Part shown: one piece after another, positions 11,001-19,230 of the stretch
Numbering within the stretch: the first letter of the stretch is position 1
Layout: each line of letters opens with the position of its first letter
Assembly (NCBI RefSeq): GCF_015319165.1
Contig: NZ_JADIVZ010000001.1
Coordinates: forward strand, 310,001-374,000
Direction: 5' to 3'
From: Nocardioides acrostichi
GTDB taxonomy: Bacteria; Actinomycetota; Actinomycetes; Propionibacteriales; Nocardioidaceae
DNA length: 64,000 nucleotides
Position numbers and translations under genes: made by a program
Notes under the pieces: model-generated
What the model saw: the letters and a program-made list of their open reading frames with translations, nothing else
Told to the model about the DNA's origin: nothing
Database searches by the model: none

Positions 11001-11939
11001 GTGTCGTCGTCAGCACCCACCGGTCCACGTCTGCGCGTAGGCGCCGAGACCGGCCTCCTGCTGGCCAGCGGGGTGGCTGGTGCGTGGATGCTGTGTGCGT
11101 CCGTGCTCGGCCTTCCCTCGGCGGTGTCGGTCACGGCGGGGGTCGTGCTGGTGGTCGCAGTCCTGGCGTTCATCGCCCATCCCGTACGTCGGGTGGGCAC
11201 GGTGATGCTGGGTGCGGGGCTGCTCTTCGCGGCCGCCGTCACGGTGGTCTCGCCGCGCGACGGTGCGGAGTCCGCGACGAGCCGGGAGGCGGCCACCGCC
11301 CACCGGTCCGGTACCGGCGAGCATCGCCGGACCGCCCGCTCGGGGATCGATCGCAGCCACGGCTCCTCGGTCACGCCGACGATGGTCGTGCACCGGGGCG
11401 AGCGGCTCACGCCGATCGTGCCGCCCGTGCCGGGAGGGGTCCCTGCCTCCGGTGGGTCCACCGGGGGGTCGCCCGTCGACGCCGCAGAGGGGCACGTGGG
11501 GGACTCCGGGCACCCGGCCTCCAGCCACCAGACCGGTCAGGCGGGTCATCAGCCCACTCATCAGCCCGGTCATCAGCCCGGTCATCAGCCCGGTCATCAG
11601 CCCGGTCATCAGGGACACGGTGCGGGGCAGGGCGAAGGTCAGCAGCTGCCGCCGGGTTCCGGTGCCGGGGGCCCGTCGACCGGCTCCGACTCGGGTCAGG
11701 GGGGTCAGGGCGGTCAGGGTGGTCAGGATCCCGCCACCGGGCCTAGCGGGCCAGGAAACGGCAACGGCCCCGGCAACGGTCCGGGCAACGGCCCCGGCAA
11801 CGGTCCGGGCAACGGCCCCGGCAACGGTCCGGGCAACGGCCCCGGCAACGGCCCCGGCAACGGCCCGGGCAACGGCAGTGGTCCCGGCCATGGCCCGGGC
11901 CACGGCCACGGGGGCGGCAAGCCGCCGAAGAAGAAGTAG
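11001..11939 (+). CDS. Membrane protein with a long low-complexity tail
   Basis: A 312-residue protein. Three hydrophobic segments lie between residues ~15 and 85 (GLLLASGVAGAWMLCASVLG, VSVTAGVVLVVAVLAFIA, VGTVMLGAGLLFAAAVTVV), then a tail with no predicted fold. The tail holds about five HQPG units, GGQ repeats, and a dozen Gly-Pro-Gly-Asn units, and ends in a Gly/His/Lys cluster. Gly/Asn/Pro tails of this kind occur on actinobacterial wall-spanning proteins. The function is unknown, and the repeats may vary in number between strains. Confidence 0.7.
   Translation: MSSSAPTGPRLRVGAETGLLLASGVAGAWMLCASVLGLPSAVSVTAGVVLVVAVLAFIAHPVRRVGTVMLGAGLLFAAAVTVVSPRDGAESATSREAATAHRSGTGEHRRTARSGIDRSHGSSVTPTMVVHRGERLTPIVPPVPGGVPASGGSTGGSPVDAAEGHVGDSGHPASSHQTGQAGHQPTHQPGHQPGHQPGHQPGHQGHGAGQGEGQQLPPGSGAGGPSTGSDSGQGGQGGQGGQDPATGPSGPGNGNGPGNGPGNGPGNGPGNGPGNGPGNGPGNGPGNGPGNGSGPGHGPGHGHGGGKPPKKK
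11547..11612 (+). repeat. 12-bp in-frame repeat (HQPG units)
   Basis: The 12-bp unit catcagcccggt is repeated about five times in frame inside the membrane-protein gene, so copy-number change would not shift the frame. Confidence 0.85.
11765..11878 (+). repeat. 12-bp in-frame repeat (GPGN units)
   Basis: Near-identical 12-bp units ggcaacggtccg / ggcaacggcccc, about nine to ten copies, encode the Gly-Asn-Gly-Pro stretch of the same protein. Confidence 0.85.
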
Positions 11940-12245
11940 CGGCGCCGAAGCCACGACGCCGAGCAGTTCCACTGGCTGGCCGCAGTGCTGCGCCAGGCCC
12001 GACGCCGCGCCGTGCCGTGGGTGATCGGGCAGGGGCACACGCAGATCCTCGGGCCCCGGCGCACCCGGTTCGCCGCCGGCACCAAGCCGTGGTCGGCCAC
12101 CGACGGCGCCGAACCGCACCGGGTGAGCTATCCGGAGCCGCCGCGCATCGTCGGCACCGATGTGCTCGCGCGGCGGGCGAAGCACCCGGAGAGCAATCGG
12201 GTGGTCTCGAAGTCCGGCATCTCGGCGAGGCCCTACCGACCGTGA
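11940..12245 (+). pseudogene. Possible remnant of a metallophosphoesterase gene
   Basis: The frame after the preceding stop reads HDAEQFHWLAAVLRQARRR, then VPWVIGQGHTQILGPRRTRFA. This parallels EQLAWARREIKRARRRGHTVIVQGHVPAVGPYRTFA in the intact metallophosphoesterase at 52192 of this window, including the QGH metal-ligand motif. No start, ribosome site or N-terminal domain precedes it, so it looks like the C-terminal scrap of a lost gene. A short hypothetical gene starting at the GTG at 11985 is the alternative. Confidence 0.35.
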
Positions 12246-12303
12246 CGCGGGTGGGCGCGTGCTCGGACACACGACCCGAACCCCGCGCCGAATGGCGCGC
12301 TCC

Positions 12304-12309
12304 TAGGAT
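12304..12309 (+). promoter_or_regulatory. -10 box for gatCAB
   Basis: TAGGAT, 7 bases before the gatC ATG at 12317. It overlaps an earlier in-frame ATG (12308), which argues that the later ATG is the true start. Confidence 0.6.
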
Positions 12310-12316
12310 GGCGGGC

Positions 12317-12628
12317 ATGCCCGAGAAGTCCCCTGAGATCACGCGCGAGGAGCTGGCCCACCTGGCCACACTGGCGCGCATCGACCTCACCGATGCCGAG
12401 CTCGACCACCTCGCGCCGCAGCTGTCGGTGATCCTGGAGTCCGTGGCCTCGATCAGCGGTGTGGCCGGCGACGACGTGCCGCCCACCTCGCACCCGGTGC
12501 CGCTGACCAACGTGTTCCGCGACGACGTCGTCGAGCCCGGCCTCACCGCCGAGCAGGCGCTCGCCATGGCGCCGGACGCCGAGCAGCAGCGGTTCGCCGT
12601 GCCGAGGATCCTGGGGGACGAGCAGTGA
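12317..12628 (+). CDS. gatC: Asp-tRNA(Asn)/Glu-tRNA(Gln) amidotransferase subunit C
   Basis: A 103-residue subunit that wraps and stabilises GatA. The family pattern [34 protein letters not shown] and the end [22 protein letters not shown] are clear. First gene of gatCAB, with gatA starting at an overlapping GTGA. The complex makes Gln-tRNA(Gln) and/or Asn-tRNA(Asn) by transamidation, the usual actinobacterial route. Confidence 0.95.
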   Translation: MPEKSPEITREELAHLATLARIDLTDAELDHLAPQLSVILESVASISGVAGDDVPPTSHPVPLTNVFRDDVVEPGLTAEQALAMAPDAEQQRFAVPRILGDEQ

Positions 12629-14160
12629 GCGACCGCATCCACAGCACCGCAGCCGAGCTCGCCGAGGCACTCGCTGCCGGCAGCGTCACCTCGGTCGACC
12701 TGACCCAGGCCCACCTCGACCGCATCGCGGCCGTCGACGGCGACGTGCACGCCTACCTGCACGTCGACGCCGAGGGCGCGCTCGAGCAGGCCGTGGCCTC
12801 CGACGAGCGCCGCGCCGCCGGCACACCCCTGCACGCGCTCGACGGCGTGCCGATCGCGGTCAAGGACGTGCTGGCCACCGCCGGCCTACCCACCACCTGC
12901 GGCTCGAAGATCCTCGAGGGCTGGATCCCGCCGTACGACGCCACGGTCGTGGCGCGGCTCAAGGCGGCCGGTCTGCCGATCCTCGGCAAGACCAACATGG
13001 ACGAGTTCGCGATGGGCTCCTCCACCGAGCACTCGGCCTACGGCCCTACCCGCAACCCGTGGGATCTCGACCGCATCCCCGGCGGCTCCGGAGGTGGCTC
13101 GGCCGCGGCCGTGGCGGCGCACATGGCGCCGCTCGCGCTCGGCACCGACACCGGCGGCTCGATCCGCCAGCCCGGTGCGGTCACCGGCACGGTCGGTGTG
13201 AAGCCGACCTACGGCGGCGTGTCGCGCTACGGCCTCGTGGCACTGGCCAACAGTCTCGACCAGGTGGGGCCGGTCACCCGCACCGTGCTCGACTCCGCCT
13301 TGCTGCACGAACTGATCGGCGGCCACGACCCGCGCGACTCCACCTCCATCGACCAGCCGCTGCCCGGCCTGGTGGCTGCCGCCCGCCAGGGCGCCGCGGG
13401 AGACCTCGCCGGCGTCCGCGTCGGCGTCATCACCGAACTGGCCGGCGACGGCTGGCAGCCCGGTGTCATGGCCCGCTTCGAGGAGTCGCTGGAGCTGCTG
13501 GTCAAGGCGGGCGCCGAGGTGGTCGAGGTGTCGTGCCCGCACTTCGTGCACGCGCTGGCCGCCTACTACCTGATCCTGCCGGCCGAGGCGTCGTCGAACC
13601 TCGCCAAGTTCGACGCCATGCGCTACGGCCTGCGGGTCATGCCGCAGGGCATCGACTCGCCGTCCGCCGAGGAGGTCATGCGCGCCACCCGCGAGGCCGG
13701 GTTCGGCGACGAGGTCAAGCGCCGCATCGTCCTGGGCACCTATGCGCTCTCCAGCGGCTACTACGACGCCTACTACGGTCAGGCGCAGAAGGTGCGCACG
13801 CTCATCGGGCGCGACTTCGCCGCGGCGTTCGAGCAGGTCGACGTGCTGGTCAGCCCCACCGCGCCGACCACGGCGTTCAAGCTGGGGGAGAAGCTCGACG
13901 ACCCGATCGCGATGTATCTCAACGACCTCGCCACGATCCCGGCCAACCTCGCCGGCGTGCCCGGCGTCTCGGTGCCCAGCGGTCTGGCCGACGAGGACGC
14001 TCTGCCCGCCGGCTTCCAGGTGCTCGCACCCGCCTTGGCCGACGAGCGCGTCTACCGGGTCGGGGCCGCTCTCGAGACGGCGCTGACCGAGAAGTGGGGC
14101 GGTCCGCTGCTGGCCCAGGCCCCATCTCTTGAGTCCACCCAGAACGGAGCTCTCGCATGA
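12625..14160 (+). CDS. gatA: Asp-tRNA(Asn)/Glu-tRNA(Gln) amidotransferase subunit A
   Basis: A 511-residue amidase-signature subunit that frees ammonia from glutamine. The Ser-cisSer-Lys triad lies in [13 protein letters not shown] (Lys), [13 protein letters not shown] and [12 protein letters not shown] (the two serines). The GTG start overlaps the gatC stop, and the ATGA at the end overlaps gatB, so the three subunits are translationally coupled. A second amidase of the same superfamily at 58869 is clearly not GatA. Confidence 0.96.
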   Translation: MSDRIHSTAAELAEALAAGSVTSVDLTQAHLDRIAAVDGDVHAYLHVDAEGALEQAVASDERRAAGTPLHALDGVPIAVKDVLATAGLPTTCGSKILEGWIPPYDATVVARLKAAGLPILGKTNMDEFAMGSSTEHSAYGPTRNPWDLDRIPGGSGGGSAAAVAAHMAPLALGTDTGGSIRQPGAVTGTVGVKPTYGGVSRYGLVALANSLDQVGPVTRTVLDSALLHELIGGHDPRDSTSIDQPLPGLVAAARQGAAGDLAGVRVGVITELAGDGWQPGVMARFEESLELLVKAGAEVVEVSCPHFVHALAAYYLILPAEASSNLAKFDAMRYGLRVMPQGIDSPSAEEVMRATREAGFGDEVKRRIVLGTYALSSGYYDAYYGQAQKVRTLIGRDFAAAFEQVDVLVSPTAPTTAFKLGEKLDDPIAMYLNDLATIPANLAGVPGVSVPSGLADEDALPAGFQVLAPALADERVYRVGAALETALTEKWGGPLLAQAPSLESTQNGALA

Positions 14161-15659
14161 GTGACACCCTGGTCGCCTTCGACGAGGTGCTGACCCGCTA
14201 CGAGCCGGCGCTGGGTCTCGAGGTGCATGTCGAGCTGAACACGAACACCAAGATGTTCTGCGGCTGCCCGACCGCCTTCGGGGCCGAGCCGAACACGCAG
14301 GTCTGCCCGACCTGCCTGGGCCTGCCCGGCGCGATGCCGGTGGTCAACCAGGTGGGCGTGGAGTCCGCGATCCGCATCGGGCTGGCGCTGAACTGCTCGA
14401 TCGCCGAGTGGTGCCGGTTCGCGCGCAAGAACTACTTCTACCCCGACATGCCGAAGAACTTCCAGACCTCCCAGTACGACGAGCCCATCGCGTTCGACGG
14501 CTGGATGGACGTCGAGATCACCGGCGACGACGGCCCCGAGACGTTCCGCGTCGAGATCGAGCGCGCGCACATGGAGGAGGACACCGGCAAGTCGACCCAC
14601 ATCGGCTCGTCCGGCCGCATCCACGGCGCCGACTACTCACTCGTCGACTACAACCGCGCCGGCATCCCGCTCATCGAGATCGTCACCAAGCCGATCACGG
14701 GCGCGGGGGAGAAGGCGCCGCTCGTGGCCCGCGCCTACGTGCAGCAGCTGCGCGAGCTCATCGTGGCGCTCGGTGTCTCCGAGGCCCGCATGGATCAGGG
14801 CAACCTGCGCGCCGACGTGAACCTCTCGCTCGCGGCGTCCGGCTCCGGCGTCCTGGGCACGCGCACCGAGACCAAGAACGTCAACTCCTTCCGTTCCGTG
14901 GAGCGGGCCGTGCGTTTCGAGATGCAGCGGCACGCGGGCGTGCTCGACGCCGGCGGGTCGATCCTCCAGGAGACCCGGCACTGGCACGAGGACACCGGCA
15001 TCACCACCAGCGGCCGGGAGAAGTCCGACGCCGAGGACTACCGCTACTTCCCCGAGCCCGACCTCGTGCCCGTCGCGGCCTCGCGGGAGTGGGTCGAGGA
15101 GCTGCGCGGCACCCTGCCCGAGAACCCGACCGCCCGGCGGGCCAGGCTCCAAGCCGACTGGGGCTTCACCGAGCCCGAGATGCGCGACACCGTCAACGCC
15201 GGGGCACTCGACCTCGTCGAGCAGACCATCGGCGCGGGCGTCTCGGCGTCCGCGGCGAAGAAGTGGTGGCTGGGCGAGCTGGCGCGCAGCGCCAAGGAGT
15301 CCGACGTCGAGCTGAGCGACCTGCCCGTCACCCCGGCGCTGGTCGCCGAGGTGCAGGGGCTGGTCGACGCCGGCACCCTCAACGACAAGCTGGCCCGCCA
15401 GGTGTTCGAGGGTCTGCTGGCCGGCGAGGGCACACCCGCCGAGATCGTCGAGGCCCGCGGCCTGGCCATGGTCTCCGACGACGGCGCCCTCTCGGCCGCC
15501 GTCGACGAGGCCATCGCCGCCAACCCCGAGGTGGCCGAGAAGATCCGCGACGGCAAGGTGCAGGCAGCCGGCGCCCTCATCGGCTCGGTGATGAAGGCCA
15601 TGCGAGGTCAGGCCGACGCCGCCCGGGTGCGCGAGCTGATCCTCGAGAAGCTCACCTGA
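14157..15659 (+). CDS. gatB: Asp-tRNA(Asn)/Glu-tRNA(Gln) amidotransferase subunit B
   Basis: A 500-residue kinase/amidotransferase subunit that phosphorylates the misacylated aminoacyl-tRNA and amidates it. It opens with [24 protein letters not shown] and shows the zinc-type cysteines ([18 protein letters not shown]). The C-terminal YqeY-like tRNA-binding domain ends [28 protein letters not shown]. The stop is followed within two bases by a 22-bp tandem repeat array. Confidence 0.96.
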   Translation: MSDTLVAFDEVLTRYEPALGLEVHVELNTNTKMFCGCPTAFGAEPNTQVCPTCLGLPGAMPVVNQVGVESAIRIGLALNCSIAEWCRFARKNYFYPDMPKNFQTSQYDEPIAFDGWMDVEITGDDGPETFRVEIERAHMEEDTGKSTHIGSSGRIHGADYSLVDYNRAGIPLIEIVTKPITGAGEKAPLVARAYVQQLRELIVALGVSEARMDQGNLRADVNLSLAASGSGVLGTRTETKNVNSFRSVERAVRFEMQRHAGVLDAGGSILQETRHWHEDTGITTSGREKSDAEDYRYFPEPDLVPVAASREWVEELRGTLPENPTARRARLQADWGFTEPEMRDTVNAGALDLVEQTIGAGVSASAAKKWWLGELARSAKESDVELSDLPVTPALVAEVQGLVDAGTLNDKLARQVFEGLLAGEGTPAEIVEARGLAMVSDDGALSAAVDEAIAANPEVAEKIRDGKVQAAGALIGSVMKAMRGQADAARVRELILEKLT

Positions 15660-15661
15660 CC

Positions 15662-15768
15662 GCGAGGGGTCGCGGATCGTCCCGCGAGGGGTCGCGAATC
15701 GTCCTGCGAGGGGTCGCGAATCGTCCTGCGAGGGGTCGTTGGTGGACACCCACAGTGGCCCCTCGAGC
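15662..15768 (+). repeat. Second 22-bp tandem repeat type after gatB
   Basis: Three contiguous 22-bp units (15662-15683, 15684-15705, 15706-15727), each starting GCGAGGGGTCGCG and ending TCGTCC plus C or T. A partial fourth unit begins at 15728 and an inverted piece (CCCCTCG) at 15759-15765. CGAGGGG of the fourth unit can pair with the inverted piece to form a hairpin. It starts directly after the gatB stop and may double as its terminator. The sequence differs from the 612/21697/35143/57068 family. Confidence 0.85.
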
Positions 15769-15774
15769 AGTCGG

Positions 15775-15805
15775 TTGTGACTCCTCGTGGCCGCGGGGAT
15801 ACGCT
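15775..15805 (+). promoter_or_regulatory. Promoter of the B12-capture/ECF operon
   Basis: TACGCT at 15800-15805 as -10 with TTGTGA at 15775-15780 as a possible -35 (19-bp spacing, slightly long). It stands directly before the cobalamin riboswitch. Confidence 0.5.
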
Positions 15806-15811
15806 GCGGCC

Positions 15812-15985
15812 ACACATCCAACACGCGCGACGTGGGGAAAGCCGGTCCGAGTCCGGCGCTGACCCGCAACCGTAGGCCGCTCCCGCGAGGGGTGGCGAGC
15901 CGGAACGCCCACGGCGTCGCGTCCCTATGAACGCTGTCGAGGAACGCAGCGGTAGGCCCCCGGAACGTCCGGTCACGACCTCGCC
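15812..15985 (+). promoter_or_regulatory. Cobalamin riboswitch
   Basis: The conserved core is easy to read: a GTGGGGAAAGCCGGTC segment, GAGTCCGGCGCTGACCCGC, then CAACCGTAGG, and downstream GAGCCGGAACGCCCAC. This is the order of the B12-box elements of cobalamin riboswitches. GACGTGGG near the start pairs with CCCACGGCGTC near 15908-15918. It sits between the promoter and the first gene (16010) and covers the GAGAGGA ribosome site region, so it probably shuts off translation or transcription of the whole operon when B12 is plentiful. The exact ends are approximate. Confidence 0.9.
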
Positions 15986-16009
15986 GCCGAGCAGCGGAGA
16001 GGACCAGCC

Positions 16010-17113
16010 GTGAAGCAGCCCTTCACCCGCACCGTGCGGCGTCTCGCCATCGCCACCACCGCCGTCACCGCCGCCACCGGCATGGCGCTTGCCCTGGCCG
16101 CACCGGCCCAGGCGGCCCGGCCGACGGCGGCGGAGAAGCAGTCCGTGCGCTGGCTCGGCGGCCAGCTCACCGACGGCGTCATGCACAACGACCAGTACGA
16201 CTTCGACGACATCGGCCTGACCCTCGACGCCGGGCTGGCCCTGGCGGCGCTCGACAAGCGCCCGGCCGATGTCGAGGCCATCCAATCCGCCCTGGGCGAC
16301 GACATCGAGGGCTACACCACCTACAACGGGGACGTGTATGCCGGGTCCGTGGCCAAGGCGCTGGCCTTCACCACCGTCTCGGGCGGCGACTACACCGATG
16401 TCGGTGGCGTGAACCTGCGCCACCGCCTGCACCAGCTCGTGATCCGCGAGGGTTCCTCGACCGGCCGCATCGCCGACCACAGCGACGGCACGGACTACGC
16501 CAACACGATCGGGCAGGCCTTCGCGGTGCAGGGTCTCTCGCTGAGCGACTCCGGCCAGGCCAAGAAGGTCATCCGGTTCCTGCTCAAGCAGCAGTGCGAC
16601 ACCGGCTACTTCCGCCTCCAGTTCAACGACGACAAGGACGCCAAGAACCAGGGCTGCGGGGGTCCGGGAACCAACACGCCCAGCGTCGATGTCACCGCAC
16701 TGGCCGTGATCGCGCTCCAAGACACCCACCAGATGGGCAAGCAGGTGCGCTCCGCCCAGCAGCACGCCGTGGCGTGGCTGCTCAGCCAGCAGGGCAGCGA
16801 CGGCAGCTTCGCCGGTGCCCCGCCGACCGACTCCGCCAACACCAACAGCACCGGGCTCGCCTCGTGGGCGCTCGGCAGCTCCGGCGTGTGCCGCCCGGCC
16901 CGCCAGGCGGCGGTCTGGGTGCGCGGCCTCGAGGTGCCTCCGAACGACGACAGCGCGCTCGCCGACGAGACCGGCGCGATCGCCTACGACGCGGCCGCCT
17001 ACCAGGCCGGCGAGAGCGACGGCATCACGACCGCGACCCGCGACCAGTGGCGTCGTGCGTCGGCCCAGGCCGCCCCGGCGCTGCGCTACCTGCGCCGCTC
17101 CAACTGCGCCTGA
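16010..17113 (+). CDS. Secreted alpha/alpha-barrel protein, predicted cobalamin-binding (intrinsic-factor N-domain-like)
   Basis: A 367-residue protein with a clear Sec signal peptide (twin Arg, hydrophobic core, cut near APAQA-A at residue 35). The rest has the helical-pair pattern of the prenyltransferase/squalene-cyclase-like alpha6/alpha6 barrel. QW-like turns include FLLKQQCDTGYF (~residue 195) and WLLSQQGSDGSF (~250), and residues ~223-238 (TPSVDVTALAVIALQD) form a typical barrel helix. The same fold forms the N-terminal domain of intrinsic factor and transcobalamin. It has no membrane anchor. It is the first gene after the B12 riboswitch, and the next gene encodes the matching second domain. 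GAGAGGA precedes the GTG start. Cobalamin binding is inferred, not shown. Confidence 0.75.
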   Translation: MKQPFTRTVRRLAIATTAVTAATGMALALAAPAQAARPTAAEKQSVRWLGGQLTDGVMHNDQYDFDDIGLTLDAGLALAALDKRPADVEAIQSALGDDIEGYTTYNGDVYAGSVAKALAFTTVSGGDYTDVGGVNLRHRLHQLVIREGSSTGRIADHSDGTDYANTIGQAFAVQGLSLSDSGQAKKVIRFLLKQQCDTGYFRLQFNDDKDAKNQGCGGPGTNTPSVDVTALAVIALQDTHQMGKQVRSAQQHAVAWLLSQQGSDGSFAGAPPTDSANTNSTGLASWALGSSGVCRPARQAAVWVRGLEVPPNDDSALADETGAIAYDAAAYQAGESDGITTATRDQWRRASAQAAPALRYLRRSNCA

Positions 17114-17114
17114 C

Positions 17115-18080
17115 GTGCCCGCACGTCTGGCTCGTCTCGGTGCCGCTCTCGCCCTCACGGCGGGGGCGGCACCGGTGCTGGTGCTCGCGGCGACGCCCCC
17201 GGCCTCGGCGGCGACCTGCTCGTCGTCCGGTGGGGTCAGCGTCGTGGTGAACTTCTGGGATCTGCCCGGTCAGGACGTCGCGTCGTGCGCGTCCGGCGCC
17301 GGTGGTGAGTCCGCCTCCGACATCTTCGCCGCTGCTGGCGTCGACCTCGCCCGCGCCCAGCGTGAGCCGGGGTTCGTGTGCCGGGTCGAGGGCGTGCCCG
17401 AGTCCGACCCCTGTCAGAACGCCTCGCCGGCCGACGCCTACTGGGGCCTGTGGGTCTCCGACGGCACGGGCGGGTCGTGGACCTACTCCAGCCTCGGCGT
17501 GGACTCCCTCACGGTGCCTGACGGCGGGTCGGTCGCGTTCAGCTGGGACGACGTCAACGGCAACCGCAGGCCGTCGACCGCGCCCCCGGTGACGCAGGGG
17601 GCCTCGGCCTCGCCGTCTCCCTCGGGCGGATCCTCCGGTGGCTCGTCGAGTGGCTCCTCGGGTGGCTCGACCGGTGGCTCGACGGGTGGTTCTGCCGGCG
17701 GGTCCACCAGCAGTTCGACCACGGGTGCCTCGGGCAGCACGGCGTCGCCGAGTGGGGGAGCCACGGCCTCGGGATCGCCCTCGAGCGGATCCAGTGCCTC
17801 CGGTGCCGCGAAGCGCAGGAGGTCCGGCGCGCAGGGCGAGGGCGATGGGCGCCATGCCCGCAAGGCCCGGCACGAGCGCCGCCACTCCTCGGGAGCCTCG
17901 GACTCGGCGTCGTCCACGGTGCAGGCCTCGGAGGGGGCCACCGACGACACCGCGGCACAGCCGACGTCCGCCCAGAGCTCGGACGACGCGGGCGGGCTCC
18001 CCGTCTGGGTGGGTCCGATCGCCGTCGTGCTGGTGCTGGCCGCGGCGGGTGTCACGGCCTTCTGGCGACGGCGGGCCTAG
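17115..18080 (+). CDS. Surface-anchored DUF4430 protein (transcobalamin C-domain-like)
   Basis: A 321-residue protein starting at a GTG one base after the previous stop. It has a signal peptide (residues ~1-33), then a DUF4430 domain (~41-145: VVVNFWDLPG, ASDIFAAAGVDL, FVCRVEGVP, DAYWGLWVSDGTGGSWTYSSLGVDSLTVPDGGSVAFSW). A Ser/Gly-rich stalk (~155-215), a charged/Ser-rich stretch and a C-terminal membrane helix (LPVWVGPIAVVLVLAAAGVTAFW) with an Arg-rich end follow. DUF4430 is the bacterial relative of the C-terminal beta-domain of transcobalamin/intrinsic factor, which covers the bound B12. The layout suggests a ligand-binding domain held off the membrane on a stalk. The start was chosen to give the complete signal peptide. 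Confidence 0.78.
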   Translation: MPARLARLGAALALTAGAAPVLVLAATPPASAATCSSSGGVSVVVNFWDLPGQDVASCASGAGGESASDIFAAAGVDLARAQREPGFVCRVEGVPESDPCQNASPADAYWGLWVSDGTGGSWTYSSLGVDSLTVPDGGSVAFSWDDVNGNRRPSTAPPVTQGASASPSPSGGSSGGSSSGSSGGSTGGSTGGSAGGSTSSSTTGASGSTASPSGGATASGSPSSGSSASGAAKRRRSGAQGEGDGRHARKARHERRHSSGASDSASSTVQASEGATDDTAAQPTSAQSSDDAGGLPVWVGPIAVVLVLAAAGVTAFWRRRA

Positions 18081-18084
18081 CGAC

Positions 18085-19230
18085 GTGATCGGTGGCGCCG
18101 CCCGGCTCCCTCGCGACCTGCACCCCGTGGCCTGGTGGGTGTGGGCGCTGGGGCTCGCCGCGGCGGCGTCGTCGACCACCAACCCCTTCTCGTTGCTGGT
18201 GCTCGCCGGCGTGGCCGTGCAGGTCGCCCTCACCCGGCGCTCCGACCAGCCGTGGGGCGCCTCGTTGCGGCTCTATCTGTGGCTCGGGGTCTTCATCGTC
18301 ATGATGCGGGTCGTCTCGCGGGTGCTGCTCGGCGGCGCGTTCCCGGGAGGCCGGGTGCTCGTGGGTCTGCCCGAGATCCCGCTGCCGGACATCGCGGCCG
18401 GCATCGTGCTGCTCGGCCCGGTCACCTCCGACGCCGTGCTGGCCGGCCTCTACGACGGCCTGCGGCTCGCGACGATCGTCGTGTGCGTGGGAGCCGCGAA
18501 CAGCCTGGCGAACCCCAAGCGGCTGCTGCGCTCGGTGCCGCCGGCGCTCTACGAGGTCGGCACGGCCCTGGTCGTGGCGGTCACCGTGCTGCCCCAGTTG
18601 GCCGACTCCGTACGCCGGGTGCATGCGGCTCAGGGGCTGCGGGCCGGCGCACGCGGACGCACCGGGCGGCTGCGGCGGCTGCTCGTGCCGGTGCTCGAGG
18701 ACGCCCTGGACCGGTCGCTATCGATGGCCGCGGGCATGGACGCCCGCGGCTATGGCCGCGCCGGTGCCCAGACGCCCGCCCAACGGCGGCGCACCGGAGC
18801 GCTCATGCTGGCCGGGCTCTGCGGCCTGGTCGTCGGCACCTACGCCGTGCTCGACACCACCGCACCCCGGCTGCTGGCCCTGCCCATGCTGGCCGTGGGC
18901 ACGCTGCTCGCGGCGGTGGCGCTGCGCTCGGCCGGACGCCGCGTCGAGCGCAGCCGCTACCGGCCCGACCGGTGGCGCTGGCCCGAGCTCGCGGTGGCGG
19001 GGTCCGGACTGGTCGTCGCTTTCTGCGGCTGGTGGGTCAACCAGCACGACCTGGTGCGCGCCTACCCCGCGCTCGACATCGTGCCGGCCATCGACCTCTG
19101 GATGCTCGTGGGCGGCGTGGTGGCCTGGGTCGGTGGGCTCTGCGCACCAGACCAGCGACGCCGCGTGCGTCGTCGAAGCGTCGTGGCCGGCCCGGTGCCG
19201 GCCGGGCGAGAGTGGGAGGTGGCGTCGTGA
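18085..19230 (+). CDS. ECF transporter transmembrane component EcfT
   Basis: A 381-residue membrane protein with several hydrophobic segments and the EcfT coupling motif ARG in MAAGMDARGYGRAG. It is longer than the usual ~260 residues, with an extra C-terminal membrane region (GSGLVVAFCGWWVNQ; LWMLVGGVVAWVGG). Its GTG lies four bases after the DUF4430 stop, and the ATPase gene overlaps its end. With the ATPase and S component downstream it forms a dedicated ECF importer under B12-riboswitch control. Confidence 0.85.
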   Translation: MIGGAARLPRDLHPVAWWVWALGLAAAASSTTNPFSLLVLAGVAVQVALTRRSDQPWGASLRLYLWLGVFIVMMRVVSRVLLGGAFPGGRVLVGLPEIPLPDIAAGIVLLGPVTSDAVLAGLYDGLRLATIVVCVGAANSLANPKRLLRSVPPALYEVGTALVVAVTVLPQLADSVRRVHAAQGLRAGARGRTGRLRRLLVPVLEDALDRSLSMAAGMDARGYGRAGAQTPAQRRRTGALMLAGLCGLVVGTYAVLDTTAPRLLALPMLAVGTLLAAVALRSAGRRVERSRYRPDRWRWPELAVAGSGLVVAFCGWWVNQHDLVRAYPALDIVPAIDLWMLVGGVVAWVGGLCAPDQRRRVRRRSVVAGPVPAGREWEVAS

